A stretch of DNA of 15,025 nt, from positions 1 to 15,025 of the forward strand of contig RFHX01000304.1 in NCBI GenBank assembly GCA_003695725.1. The letters run 5' to 3'. Below the pieces are notes generated by a model that had not been told where the DNA came from, did no database searches, and worked only from the letters and a program-made list of their open reading frames with translations. The first letter of the stretch is position 1, and each line of letters starts with the position of its first letter. Position numbers and translations under genes: made by a program. This DNA comes from J061 sp003695725 [NCBI: Candidatus Schekmanbacteria bacterium]. GTDB lineage: Bacteria; Schekmanbacteria; GWA2-38-11. Shown here one piece after another: positions 8,209 to 15,025 of this stretch.

Positions 8209-10836
8209 TCAAAATCTGCTTTCAACTCCAATAACATAGCGGGCTACATTGGAAGGTATTCCTCCATTTTCATAGTAAAATTTGCTAAAAACATTTTCGA
8301 TTGCAAAAGTAAGTTTTATCTTGCCGCTGAATAGCGGTTGAGACATCTTATAATCCCAAATCCAATGTTCTGGTTGAGTCAATAAGCCGCCCGGATAAAG
8401 GGCAGTTACAAATTTTGTCGTGCTTTTGAATCTTCCATTTATATTGATATTTAAACCAAAGGGAAAAGTATAACTGCCTCCTAATTTTAAAATATGAGTA
8501 GGGACATATACCAGTCTGTTATCGTGTGCAAATTCAGGTCCTACTGGTCTGCCATCTGGTGCACGAAGGAGTTTTTGTGGTGTCCCCTGACTAAAATCAA
8601 AGGGATTATTATTCCCTATAACAGCCCTCTGAAATAGGTACGACACGGTAATATTCAAATTTTCTATTGGATTGATATCGAATGAAGTATCAAATCCCTG
8701 AAAAACGACATCAGGTCCATTTATAAAAAATGTGCTCCTTGTTTGAGTAAAATTTTTGTTGAATTTTTCTGTAAGCTCTGCCTGCCTTGCAGGAGAAACA
8801 CCGAGCACTTTTTCAGCGTACTCTCCACCGTCGCTGAAACCTATAAATGTTACATTCTGGGCTATTTCAAAATCTGAATAATCATCATAGAAGTATGCAA
8901 TATCTCCACTTATGTATTTTGTCGTAAATCTAAAACCAAGTTCATAAGTCCAATTAATTTCAGGTCCCAACAAAGGATTTCCATAAGAGCGTCCATTCGC
9001 TTGTGCAAGTCCGAACTTATGGGCAAATTCGGGAAATCTTCTCGCCCGTCCTACAGAGAATCTCAGGCTAGTACCTGGTTTGAATTCATAGTTGAGTCCC
9101 AATCTTGGAGAAAACTCATCATCAAAATCTTCTATAAAGGTGGTCGCTTGGTCCCATCTCCCGCCTACTGAAAAAGTAAGTTTTTTAAAGGTCAAAAGAT
9201 TTTGAAAAAAAAGTGAATGAATATTTCTTTTAACACTCGGTGTTACATAACTTTGTGTCGCTGTTGAGCTTTTAGTCCATCGGTATTCCTGTCCTACTGT
9301 AAGGGTGTCTCCATCCAACAAATCAAACTTAAAGGTCAAATCATTTGCAAAATTGAAGGCTCTATTTATTGAAGTATCGGGCGAAGGTGTAAAAGGACCA
9401 TCTCCGCCTCTGAATCCGTCTTTTGCTCCTTGTGCCTCCTCTTCTAAATTATAGTCAATAAAATCATTGACAAATATGAATGAAGCAGTTGAGGTGCTTT
9501 TTAAAAGCCCTAAGCGCATATTGTATGTTACATTTGGCGTTATTTCCCACTTATCAGAGACATTCAACCAATCTCTCCTATTAAATATATGCAGAAGAGA
9601 TTGTAGAAAAGTATCCTTTGCGCTCGTAAGGGCAATATTACCCGGTGAAAAAATCGAATAGAAGGTCACGAGAGAATAACCGGGATTGACTCTCAATGTA
9701 TTTCCTTCAAAAAGATTTATTCCAAGATTCAAACTGATAGAATATCTTTCTGACTTATCATGGTCGCCTACATCTGCAAGTTCATTGATATTCTTTCCAA
9801 GCATAAAAGGTATCTCTTTTCGATTGCTCAATATCTTTGTGCCGTCAGGAAGTCTTCCCTTCCCCGGATTTTTTTTTGCAAAAAGGACAAAAGCATTTCC
9901 AACCTTATTCTTATCTGCTGATGTAACACCACTTGAATGCGCATATGACCCACTTAGAGAATAATCAAAATACTTATTGCCCCAACTATGTGAAAAACTA
10001 TAGTTTTCATAAAATTCCCTTTCTGCACCCCTTCTTCTTTGATATGTACTGAAACTGGCATTTGCACTGGTTACAGGCTTTTTTTGTCCTTTTTTTGTTA
10101 TGATATTTATAACTCCTGCCGCCGCTTGTCCTCCATATTGGGCTGAAGATGCGCCTTTCAAGACTTCGATTCTTTCTATATTCTCTGGAGGAATCTGATA
10201 TAAGTTTGCATACCCCGATAAAGGGTCATTTGCAGGAATGCCGTCAATAAGAAGCAGAATCCCACTCGATGCAGTCCTTGGAGGAGCAACAGTCCGTCCC
10301 CTTATCTTGATAATTTTTGTCATTAGAGATGAACCCGACTCCATTTGAACCCCCGGGGTATTTGTTAAGAGGTCAGCTGCTGTGCTTACTGATGGGATTT
10401 TTTCAATATCCTTTGAAGAAACCACTGCAACTGTTGCAGTAGTCTTTGAAAGCGGAACATTTAGTCTTTCCCCTGTAACGACATATTCTTCTCCCATAAC
10501 TGCAGCGGCTTCTTCCAATTCAAGATTTATGGTTATAGACTTTTCAGGCAAAACAACAACATTTTCTGCTTGAGCAGGTTTGAATCCCAAAAGCTCGGCT
10601 CTAAGTATATATGTGCCCTCAGGCAGGTTAATCTCATATCTACCATCTTCATCGCTAAAAACTATGACGTCAGTGCCCTCAACAGAAATTGTTACACCAG
10701 GAATTGGCTCTTTGCTTTTTTTATCGACAATGCGTCCCTTAACAACACCCTTTTCAACAGCGTAAGAAGTTAAAGAAAAGATGAAGCAAAGAATAAAGAG
10801 AAATGAAGCTTTTAAGCTTGAATACCCGCAATTCAT
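8209..10836 (-). CDS. TonB-dependent outer-membrane receptor with N-terminal CarboxypepD_reg-like domain
   Basis: An 875-residue outer-membrane transporter powered by TonB-ExbBD. A signal peptide ends at Ser-Tyr-Ala26. Residues ~31-107 form a carboxypeptidase-regulatory-like beta-sandwich (V-x-G-R-I-V-D, P-I-P-G-V-T-I, D-E-D-G-R-Y). A TonB-box-like segment lies near E-E-Y-V-V-T-G (116-122). The plug (~125-235) has L-L-L-I-D-G-I-P, I-E-R-I-E-V-L-K-G and G-V-I-N-I-I-T. The beta-barrel ends in a C-terminal Phe, as outer-membrane proteins usually do. In the barrel, N-P-L-L-G-P-E with Y-E-L-G-F matches the general receptor motif; the FRAP motif of haem receptors is absent. The strong site GGGGAGGG precedes the ATG. 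It lies downstream of the MFS gene on the same strand. The ligand is unknown; neighbours suggest a redox-active or metal compound, as inference only. Confidence 0.93.
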   Translation of the reverse strand: MNCGYSSLKASFLFILCFIFSLTSYAVEKGVVKGRIVDKKSKEPIPGVTISVEGTDVIVFSDEDGRYEINLPEGTYILRAELLGFKPAQAENVVVLPEKSITINLELEEAAAVMGEEYVVTGERLNVPLSKTTATVAVVSSKDIEKIPSVSTAADLLTNTPGVQMESGSSLMTKIIKIRGRTVAPPRTASSGILLLIDGIPANDPLSGYANLYQIPPENIERIEVLKGASSAQYGGQAAAGVINIITKKGQKKPVTSANASFSTYQRRRGAEREFYENYSFSHSWGNKYFDYSLSGSYAHSSGVTSADKNKVGNAFVLFAKKNPGKGRLPDGTKILSNRKEIPFMLGKNINELADVGDHDKSERYSISLNLGINLFEGNTLRVNPGYSLVTFYSIFSPGNIALTSAKDTFLQSLLHIFNRRDWLNVSDKWEITPNVTYNMRLGLLKSTSTASFIFVNDFIDYNLEEEAQGAKDGFRGGDGPFTPSPDTSINRAFNFANDLTFKFDLLDGDTLTVGQEYRWTKSSTATQSYVTPSVKRNIHSLFFQNLLTFKKLTFSVGGRWDQATTFIEDFDDEFSPRLGLNYEFKPGTSLRFSVGRARRFPEFAHKFGLAQANGRSYGNPLLGPEINWTYELGFRFTTKYISGDIAYFYDDYSDFEIAQNVTFIGFSDGGEYAEKVLGVSPARQAELTEKFNKNFTQTRSTFFINGPDVVFQGFDTSFDINPIENLNITVSYLFQRAVIGNNNPFDFSQGTPQKLLRAPDGRPVGPEFAHDNRLVYVPTHILKLGGSYTFPFGLNININGRFKSTTKFVTALYPGGLLTQPEHWIWDYKMSQPLFSGKIKLTFAIENVFSKFYYENGGIPSNVARYVIGVESRF

Positions 10837-10889
10837 AATTTCCCTCCCCTTGCAAGTAAAGGAATTGGCACAATTTAGCTTTGACCAAA

Positions 10890-10908
10890 AAACTCTAAAT
10901 TCGAGTTT
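10890..10908 (-). terminator. Candidate terminator between the MFS and TonB-receptor genes
   Basis: On the minus strand AAACTC and GAGTTT form a 6 bp stem around a 7-base loop, and the second arm runs into six consecutive T residues. The stem has only two G-C pairs, so termination may be incomplete and the receptor gene may be partly co-transcribed with the MFS gene. Confidence 0.4.
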
Positions 10909-10929
10909 CTTTCCAAAAAAATTTGGGTA

Positions 10930-12270
10930 TCAAGCTTTCGCTGATAATGAACTTTCAACAGGTTTTTTCAAGCCAAGCTCATCATCGCATTTCTTTTTTA
11001 TAACAATAAACCATAAGAGTGTAAAAGCATTTATTACAGCCTTGAAGATAAAAGCTGTCTGCACAGACAAGATATCCCTTATCATTCCAGCCGATTGTAA
11101 TAGAATGATTATTCCAACAGACTGTACTGTGTTGACACCTCCTATTACAGTGCCAACAAGATGCCGTGGTGCCGCATCTGCTGCAAGGGTGTTTGCACCT
11201 ATGACAACTCCCGACATTCCAAAGCCGATTAAGCCGATAGGCAGGCAAATAAGCCATGAAAATGGATTGTGAAATGTAAAAAGAATCGTAAATCCTATAG
11301 TTGAGCTCAACATAGAAATCATCAATGTAGCCATTCTGCCTATCTTATCGACCAAGGGGCCCGTAATCAGGTTGCTCAACATAGACATCAGCGCAAAAAC
11401 CATCATTATAAGTCCTCCAAAACCTGTTGCTTTTACAGGTGTAACTCCGTGAGATTCAGCAACAGTTACGAGCCACACCATTGTAAGAAGTCTAAGGATA
11501 GGAGTATCAGCCCTGCCTACAAAAGTTGCCACATAGCTTGCTTTAAGCGAGGGTGATTTAGACAAAAGAGAAAAAAGTTCTCTAAATTTTCCTTTTTCCT
11601 TCTTTTTCTCTTCAGGTATTCTGTCAACGATGCCTCTCTTTGCAACTAATGCTGCTGTAAAAGCAACTATTGCAACAGCATAAAAACTCTCATATATGCC
11701 CAAAAGTTGTGGAAGTTGCCCTAAAATGCCGAATGCAAGAATTGCACCAATCCCCATTGATAAGCCATATGCCGCCATTGCTTTGCCTCTACTCGATTTA
11801 AATGTATAATCTGCTACCAAAGGGGTTAGATGAGGCCATGTAAATATCAAACCAACTCCCAACAGAAACCTTAAAGGATAAATAGCATATTGCGGCGGTA
11901 TTCCTAAGGCAATTCCTATCTCTTTTGAATATCCGAAAAGGATAAAAAATAATCCAGTAAAAATGACACCCCGAAGAAGCATATATCTTCTTCCGAAGCG
12001 GTCAGACAAAAAGCCGACGACACCGGCAAGAAAAAGAGTAGCAATTTGGCTCATATTCTGAAGAAGTGAATTAATTGCACCAGCATTCTTGTCAGGAATA
12101 CCTATTATCTCTTTCAAAAATACCGGCTGAATAACGGCAGGGAAAACCATCAGCATACTTATAAGGAAGGATGCGCTATAAAGAAAATAGAAATTCCTTT
12201 TTGCAAGTCCCTCAGGAATTTCTATCCCAACAAATTTGGCTGTGGCTTGGGTTGTTTCGGAATATTTCAC
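10930..12270 (-). CDS. Major facilitator superfamily transporter
   Basis: A 446-residue inner-membrane carrier with about 12 hydrophobic segments and a charged central loop (a Lys/Glu-rich stretch near residues 215-230). The classical MFS motif A is present after the second segment as G-F-L-S-D-R-F-G-R-R (86-95), and a weaker copy, G-P-L-V-D-K-I-G-R, begins the second half. The substrate cannot be read from the sequence. The start is GTG at 12270. It has no good Shine-Dalgarno sequence at normal spacing (AAGGA is 16 bases away, inside the preceding gene), and it lies in the same frame as that gene's TAG stop, five codons downstream. Translation is therefore probably coupled to the cytochrome/split-barrel gene. 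The next in-frame Met is inside the first membrane segment, so a later start is unlikely. Confidence 0.88.
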   Translation of the reverse strand: MKYSETTQATAKFVGIEIPEGLAKRNFYFLYSASFLISMLMVFPAVIQPVFLKEIIGIPDKNAGAINSLLQNMSQIATLFLAGVVGFLSDRFGRRYMLLRGVIFTGLFFILFGYSKEIGIALGIPPQYAIYPLRFLLGVGLIFTWPHLTPLVADYTFKSSRGKAMAAYGLSMGIGAILAFGILGQLPQLLGIYESFYAVAIVAFTAALVAKRGIVDRIPEEKKKEKGKFRELFSLLSKSPSLKASYVATFVGRADTPILRLLTMVWLVTVAESHGVTPVKATGFGGLIMMVFALMSMLSNLITGPLVDKIGRMATLMISMLSSTIGFTILFTFHNPFSWLICLPIGLIGFGMSGVVIGANTLAADAAPRHLVGTVIGGVNTVQSVGIIILLQSAGMIRDILSVQTAFIFKAVINAFTLLWFIVIKKKCDDELGLKKPVESSLSAKA

Positions 12271-12282
12271 TCTAAATGAATG

Positions 12283-13038
12283 CTAATCCTTGAATTTATC
12301 ATTTACCCAAAGCTGATATGGAGAATAGCCTTCCTTCATCAGTGTGGAATCGAAGTATATTATTCTCTTGATATCAACCTTTGTCATAACCATTCTTTTA
12401 TAAGCTCTTTCACTTCGAATTCTATAAAAATGATACTTTTTCGCTAATTCATCAAATTCAGGGTCATCTGATTCATACATTGTGGCTTTGCCAAAAATTT
12501 GTACGCTTTTCCAATATCTCTTCTTTGGCGGCACAGGTCCCTCAATAGACCCTTCATAATGGACCATACTTACCCATGGATTCTTCTTTAATTCGGCAAG
12601 CTTTTCCGTACCCTTCTCATTTGAGCATATTATTATCCTTTCATCAGGAACAAGGGTAAAATCAGCTGTTGTTGCTGTGGGATAATATTTTTTAAAAGGC
12701 CAAATCCCTTTGGAGCCGACAGTTGCCATTACAAAGCGCTGCCTATATGGCAGAAAAGCTACAATTCTTTTCCACAATTCATCTTTTGGCAATTGCGCAT
12801 AATTTTTAATCCATGTCTTCGTTGCAGTTGATTCTGCATCGTATTCGACTTCATGGCATTCAGAACAGGTCATAGATATCTTTGTTTCTGGATGGCCCGA
12901 AGGTTTTACCTGATCTGCTTTTATGGGTGCAGGAGTTTTTTCAGCAATTCCTCCTTTTGTTTCACTAATGCCCAAAAAAAGGATAAAAACAGTTGATATT
13001 ATTACACATAGAATTAGAAGAATTGATGATCTTTTCAT
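12283..13038 (-). CDS. Exported CxxCH (haem c-type) and PNPOx-like split-barrel fusion protein
   Basis: A 251-residue exported protein. An N-terminal hydrophobic segment (residues 5-23) acts as a signal peptide, with possible cleavage after Ala32, or as a membrane anchor. A single C58-S-E-C61-H62 motif is a haem-c attachment site if the cell has cytochrome c maturation. Residues ~97-235 resemble the pyridoxamine 5'-phosphate oxidase (PNPOx) flavin split barrel: R-F-V-M-A-T-V-G (101-108), a strand with I-I-I-C-S-N, the K-x-x-E-L-K-K-N-P-W-V-S (146-157) pattern, and V-Q-I-F-G-K-A. Such barrels bind FMN, F420 or haem. Between the two parts lies D67-A-E-S-T-A-T73, close to the ApbE flavinylation motif. 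The start is firm: AAGGAGG seven bases before the ATG. The apbE gene lies just upstream and an MFS gene 12 bp downstream. A periplasmic electron-transfer or reductase role is inferred; the substrate is unknown. Confidence 0.85.
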   Translation of the reverse strand: MKRSSILLILCVIISTVFILFLGISETKGGIAEKTPAPIKADQVKPSGHPETKISMTCSECHEVEYDAESTATKTWIKNYAQLPKDELWKRIVAFLPYRQRFVMATVGSKGIWPFKKYYPTATTADFTLVPDERIIICSNEKGTEKLAELKKNPWVSMVHYEGSIEGPVPPKKRYWKSVQIFGKATMYESDDPEFDELAKKYHFYRIRSERAYKRMVMTKVDIKRIIYFDSTLMKEGYSPYQLWVNDKFKD

Positions 13039-13091
13039 CCCATCCCCTCCTTTTTGATATGTTGAAAAAAATAATTATTTAAAATTCAAAT

Positions 13092-13123
13092 AGGAAAAAA
13101 TAAATGCGTCCGCAACTTTATTT
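13092..13123 (-). terminator. Rho-independent terminator after apbE
   Basis: On the minus strand, starting 16 bases after the apbE stop codon, AAATAAA (13117-13123) and TTTATTT (13098-13104) pair around an inner TGC / GCA stem with a GGAC loop and a two-base bulge. The second arm runs into a T-rich tail (TTTATTTTTT). The stem is long and the T-run good, so this probably ends most apbE transcripts. The opposite strand has no T-run, so it works in one direction only. Confidence 0.6.
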
Positions 13124-13139
13124 ACAAATAATCTGTAAG

Positions 13140-14186
13140 CTAATGCCTTTGATCAAGAAAATTTTTTTCAAATCCTTTAGTCATTATTATCTTGTTGGAA
13201 GAGGTAAAAAAGACCGCTTCAATGCCCTTCATTCCTTCTACAAATTTTTTGCCCTTTTCAGCCCCCATTATGAATAGAGAAGAAGATAAACCATTTACAT
13301 CATCAATCGTATTTCCAACAACTGTCACACCTCTGCATTCATTGGCTGAAATTCCTGTCTTAGGATTTAAAATATGATGATATTTCTTTCCACGCCATTC
13401 AAACATTCTCTCATAATCACCTGACGTAAAAATTGCCTTATTGGTGACACTGATGACTGCAAAGGGTTTATCAGGATTGAAAGGATTTCTGATGGCTATA
13501 GCCCACAAACTTCCGTTCGGTTTTTTTCCCCACACATAAATATCTCCTGAACAATTTATCAATCCCCCCTCAACGCCATTTTCTTTTATGATATCGAATC
13601 CTTTCTTCATTATATATCCTTTTGCAATTCCGCCTAAATCGATATTGACACCCTCTTTTAAAAATTTGACTGCCGATTTTTTTTTATTCAACTCAATGAG
13701 ACGGTAATTGACACATTTGAGAGCCTCATTAATCTCATCATCGCTGGGCTTAACAGGATTTCTGCTGTAAAAATTCCACAAGTTGAGCAATCTTCCCACT
13801 GTCATATCGAAGGCGCCATTCGTCCTTTTGGAAAGATTGACTCCCTCAGAAATCACTTCATATAGTTCCTTAGAAACCTTAATCCAACCTTTACTGCCGT
13901 TGCGATTAAGATAAGATATTTCACTATCTTCCTTCCAATTGCTGAGTCTATCGTCTAAATTCTTCATTACTAAAAATGCCTTATCAGCTGTTTTTTGCAA
14001 TTGTTCTTTCTCTTCACCTACAAGTTTCATTTCAACCTTTACACCCATTATGAAATCGCTGAAATAATAAATTTTCGCAGTCGATGAATGAGCAAAACCA
14101 ATTCTTTCGCATAAAAAACTGTCAATCACTGCCGAAATAAAGACTACTAAAAAAATTGAAGAAAGATGAATGATTTTTTTATACAT
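13140..14186 (-). CDS. apbE: ApbE, exported FAD:protein FMN transferase
   Basis: A 348-residue enzyme that transfers FMN from FAD to a Thr or Ser of target proteins through a phosphoester bond, acting outside the cytoplasm. A hydrophobic N-terminus (residues 8-25) is a signal peptide, probably cleaved after Gly-Phe-Ala32; the Cys26 context is not a good lipobox. Family motifs in order are M-G-V (47-49), D-D-R-L-S-N-W with S-E-I-S-x-L-N, G-A-F-D-M-T-V-G, the nucleotide-binding N-I-D-L-G-G-I-A-K-G-Y, C-S-G-D-I, T-S-G-D-Y-E-R, and H-H-I-L-N-P-K-T-G. The last motif, usually D-A-x-x-T-A, reads N298-G-L-S-S302-S, so the expected metal-binding Asp and Thr are Asn and Ser. It lies upstream of the haem/split-barrel gene, a plausible substrate. 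The ribosome site is weak; a small inverted repeat CGAG / CTCG sits next to the start. Confidence 0.93.
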   Translation of the reverse strand: MYKKIIHLSSIFLVVFISAVIDSFLCERIGFAHSSTAKIYYFSDFIMGVKVEMKLVGEEKEQLQKTADKAFLVMKNLDDRLSNWKEDSEISYLNRNGSKGWIKVSKELYEVISEGVNLSKRTNGAFDMTVGRLLNLWNFYSRNPVKPSDDEINEALKCVNYRLIELNKKKSAVKFLKEGVNIDLGGIAKGYIMKKGFDIIKENGVEGGLINCSGDIYVWGKKPNGSLWAIAIRNPFNPDKPFAVISVTNKAIFTSGDYERMFEWRGKKYHHILNPKTGISANECRGVTVVGNTIDDVNGLSSSLFIMGAEKGKKFVEGMKGIEAVFFTSSNKIIMTKGFEKNFLDQRH

Positions 14187-14216
14187 CGAGTTATCTCGCT
14201 ATTGCTTCGTTAAAAA

Positions 14217-14246
14217 TTGCACAAACAATTTGAATTAAAATATAAT
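14217..14246 (+). promoter_or_regulatory. Sigma-70-type promoter for the glycosyltransferase gene
   Basis: TTGCAC (14217-14222) and a perfect TATAAT (14241-14246) are separated by 18 bp. Transcription would begin near 14253, leaving a leader of about 23 bases that carries the GAGG ribosome site at 14263-14266. This is the best promoter match in the window. No equally clear promoter is visible for the divergent apbE gene. Confidence 0.55.
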
Positions 14247-14275
14247 GGTAAAAAAAATAAAAGAGGATTATTAAA

Positions 14276-15025
14276 GTGTCAAAAACTTTTGAGAAAAAAC
14301 TTGTTTTGAAGTGGTTTTCAATTCTGTCGCTGATTTGCCTATCATTCTTTCCTTTTATGCAAGCATTGCTTGGCTTTTGGTGGGCACTGCCGCTTAATGT
14401 CAGATTTAGACCCTCAGCAAATCCTATTTATGTTTTTCTGTGCATAATAATTTTTGTATCGATTGTTTATTTTTGGAAAAAAGACCTTTTGAGTTCACTT
14501 TCTTCTTCAAAATTTCTAATCTTCTCTTTTCTTTCTGCCTTTATTTTCCATATCTGCCTTGCCTCGACTGACAAAGGTTTCTACTACGCAATAACTCATC
14601 CATTCATTGCGACTCCATATGAATATTACGCAGACCTTCCCAAGGTAAGATTCTATGGACTAAAGGAATTTGTCGGAAATTATGCTACTTTGATGAAAAC
14701 TCTCTCTCTGCATGCCCATACTCATCCTCCAGGCGGTGATGTATTTCTTTATTTGGTAGAAAAAATATTTGGCAGAGGACTTTTGCGCTCATCCTTAATA
14801 ACCGTAATTGTGAGCGAGTTAAGTATAATACCCCTCTATTATACAATTAAGCTATTTTTGAACAAAAAAGCGGTGCGTCTTGCAATCATTATATGGATTT
14901 TCACTCCTGCAATAGGAATTTACAATGCAGTATGTATGGACGGTGTATTTATGTTTTTTATGCTCTTCCCCTTCTATTTCATTTTATATCCATATAAAAA
15001 AAAAAAAAAATATACACTATGTGGA
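14276..15025 (+). CDS. Multi-pass membrane protein, GT-C-like glycosyltransferase (3' end cut by window)
   Basis: An open frame of 250 codons running off the window edge. A GTG start at 14276 is supported by GAGG nine bases upstream and by a good promoter. The product has repeated hydrophobic segments (about residues 13-36, 51-67, 79-96, then several after 170). A long loop after the third segment carries Glu116-Tyr-Tyr-Ala-Asp120 and then H-A-H-T-H-P-P-G (146-153). An acidic pair in the first large loop and a T-H-P-P-G motif are typical of polyprenyl-phosphate-dependent GT-C glycosyltransferases and mannosyltransferase-like proteins, so transfer of a sugar to an envelope acceptor is likely, though the donor and acceptor are unknown. 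Near the window end a run of 15 A residues codes for five lysines. An ATG at 14357 is a weaker alternative start. Confidence 0.75.
   Translation, partial: MSKTFEKKLVLKWFSILSLICLSFFPFMQALLGFWWALPLNVRFRPSANPIYVFLCIIIFVSIVYFWKKDLLSSLSSSKFLIFSFLSAFIFHICLASTDKGFYYAITHPFIATPYEYYADLPKVRFYGLKEFVGNYATLMKTLSLHAHTHPPGGDVFLYLVEKIFGRGLLRSSLITVIVSELSIIPLYYTIKLFLNKKAVRLAIIIWIFTPAIGIYNAVCMDGVFMFFMLFPFYFILYPYKKKKKYTLCG
14996..15010 (+). repeat. Homopolymer A15 inside the glycosyltransferase frame
   Basis: Fifteen consecutive adenines within the open frame, encoding Lys-Lys-Lys-Lys-Lys. The frame remains open for the 15 bases left in the window. A tract of this length is prone to slippage in replication, transcription and sequencing. 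Confidence 0.9.

Noticed and set aside
8209-10836. TonB receptor as a haem receptor
   Set aside because: The FRAP motif is absent (R-R-F-P-E-F at that place) and N-P-L-L replaces N-P-N-L, a motif shared by many receptor types. Ligand left open.
12850-12867. C58-S-E-C61-H62 as a zinc site instead of haem c
   Set aside because: Not excluded, but an exported protein with CxxCH is more often a cytochrome c; no second Cys pair for zinc is seen nearby.
14108-14120. Lipoprotein signal at Cys26 of ApbE
   Set aside because: The residues before it are Ser-Phe-Leu, which do not fit a lipobox; a type I cleavage after Ala32 fits better.

Overview
The window comes from an AT-rich, Gram-negative bacterium. 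The Gram-negative call rests on a TonB-dependent outer-membrane receptor with a signal peptide and a terminal Phe. A CxxCH haem-c type motif and an exported flavin transferase suggest extracytoplasmic redox chemistry. Shine-Dalgarno sites of the GGAGG type precede several genes, and GTG starts occur. No rRNA, tRNA, CRISPR array, insertion sequence or integrase was seen, so the lineage cannot be fixed from the sequence. The style (low GC, CarboxypepD_reg-TonB receptor, secreted beta-helix protein) would fit a delta-proteobacteria-like or uncultured anaerobic lineage, but that is a guess.

Layout. Positions 75-1092 (+): a tight operon of a DoxX-family membrane protein, the queuosine enzyme QueF and a small glutaredoxin (11 bp gap, then a 4 bp ATGA overlap). 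After a 252 bp gap, 1345-1824 (+) holds a cysteine-rich protein of the L-2-amino-thiazoline-4-carboxylate hydrolase (ATC_hydrolase) type. On the minus strand follow a large secreted parallel beta-helix / DUF11-like / Ig-like mosaic protein (7174 to 3983) and a YyaL/DUF255 thioredoxin-like protein (3906 to 1840). A divergent uroporphyrinogen-III synthase gene, hemD (7307-8206, +), ends 2 bp from the convergent TonB-receptor gene.

The most interesting part is 8209-14186, read on the minus strand: apbE (exported FAD:protein FMN transferase), then an exported fusion of one CxxCH motif to a pyridoxamine-phosphate-oxidase-like split barrel, then an MFS transporter, then a TonB-dependent receptor. 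The fusion protein carries a sequence, D67-A-E-S-T-A-T73, that resembles the ApbE flavinylation motif (D-x-x-S/T-G-A-T/S), only five residues after its haem motif. I infer a periplasmic haem/flavin redox module placed with its own flavin transferase and with outer- and inner-membrane transport proteins. The substrate is unknown. A good terminator hairpin between apbE and the fusion gene argues that apbE is at least partly a separate transcription unit.

The window ends inside a plus-strand gene (14276 onward) for a multi-pass GT-C-like glycosyltransferase. It has a near-consensus promoter and contains a run of 15 adenines close to the window edge.
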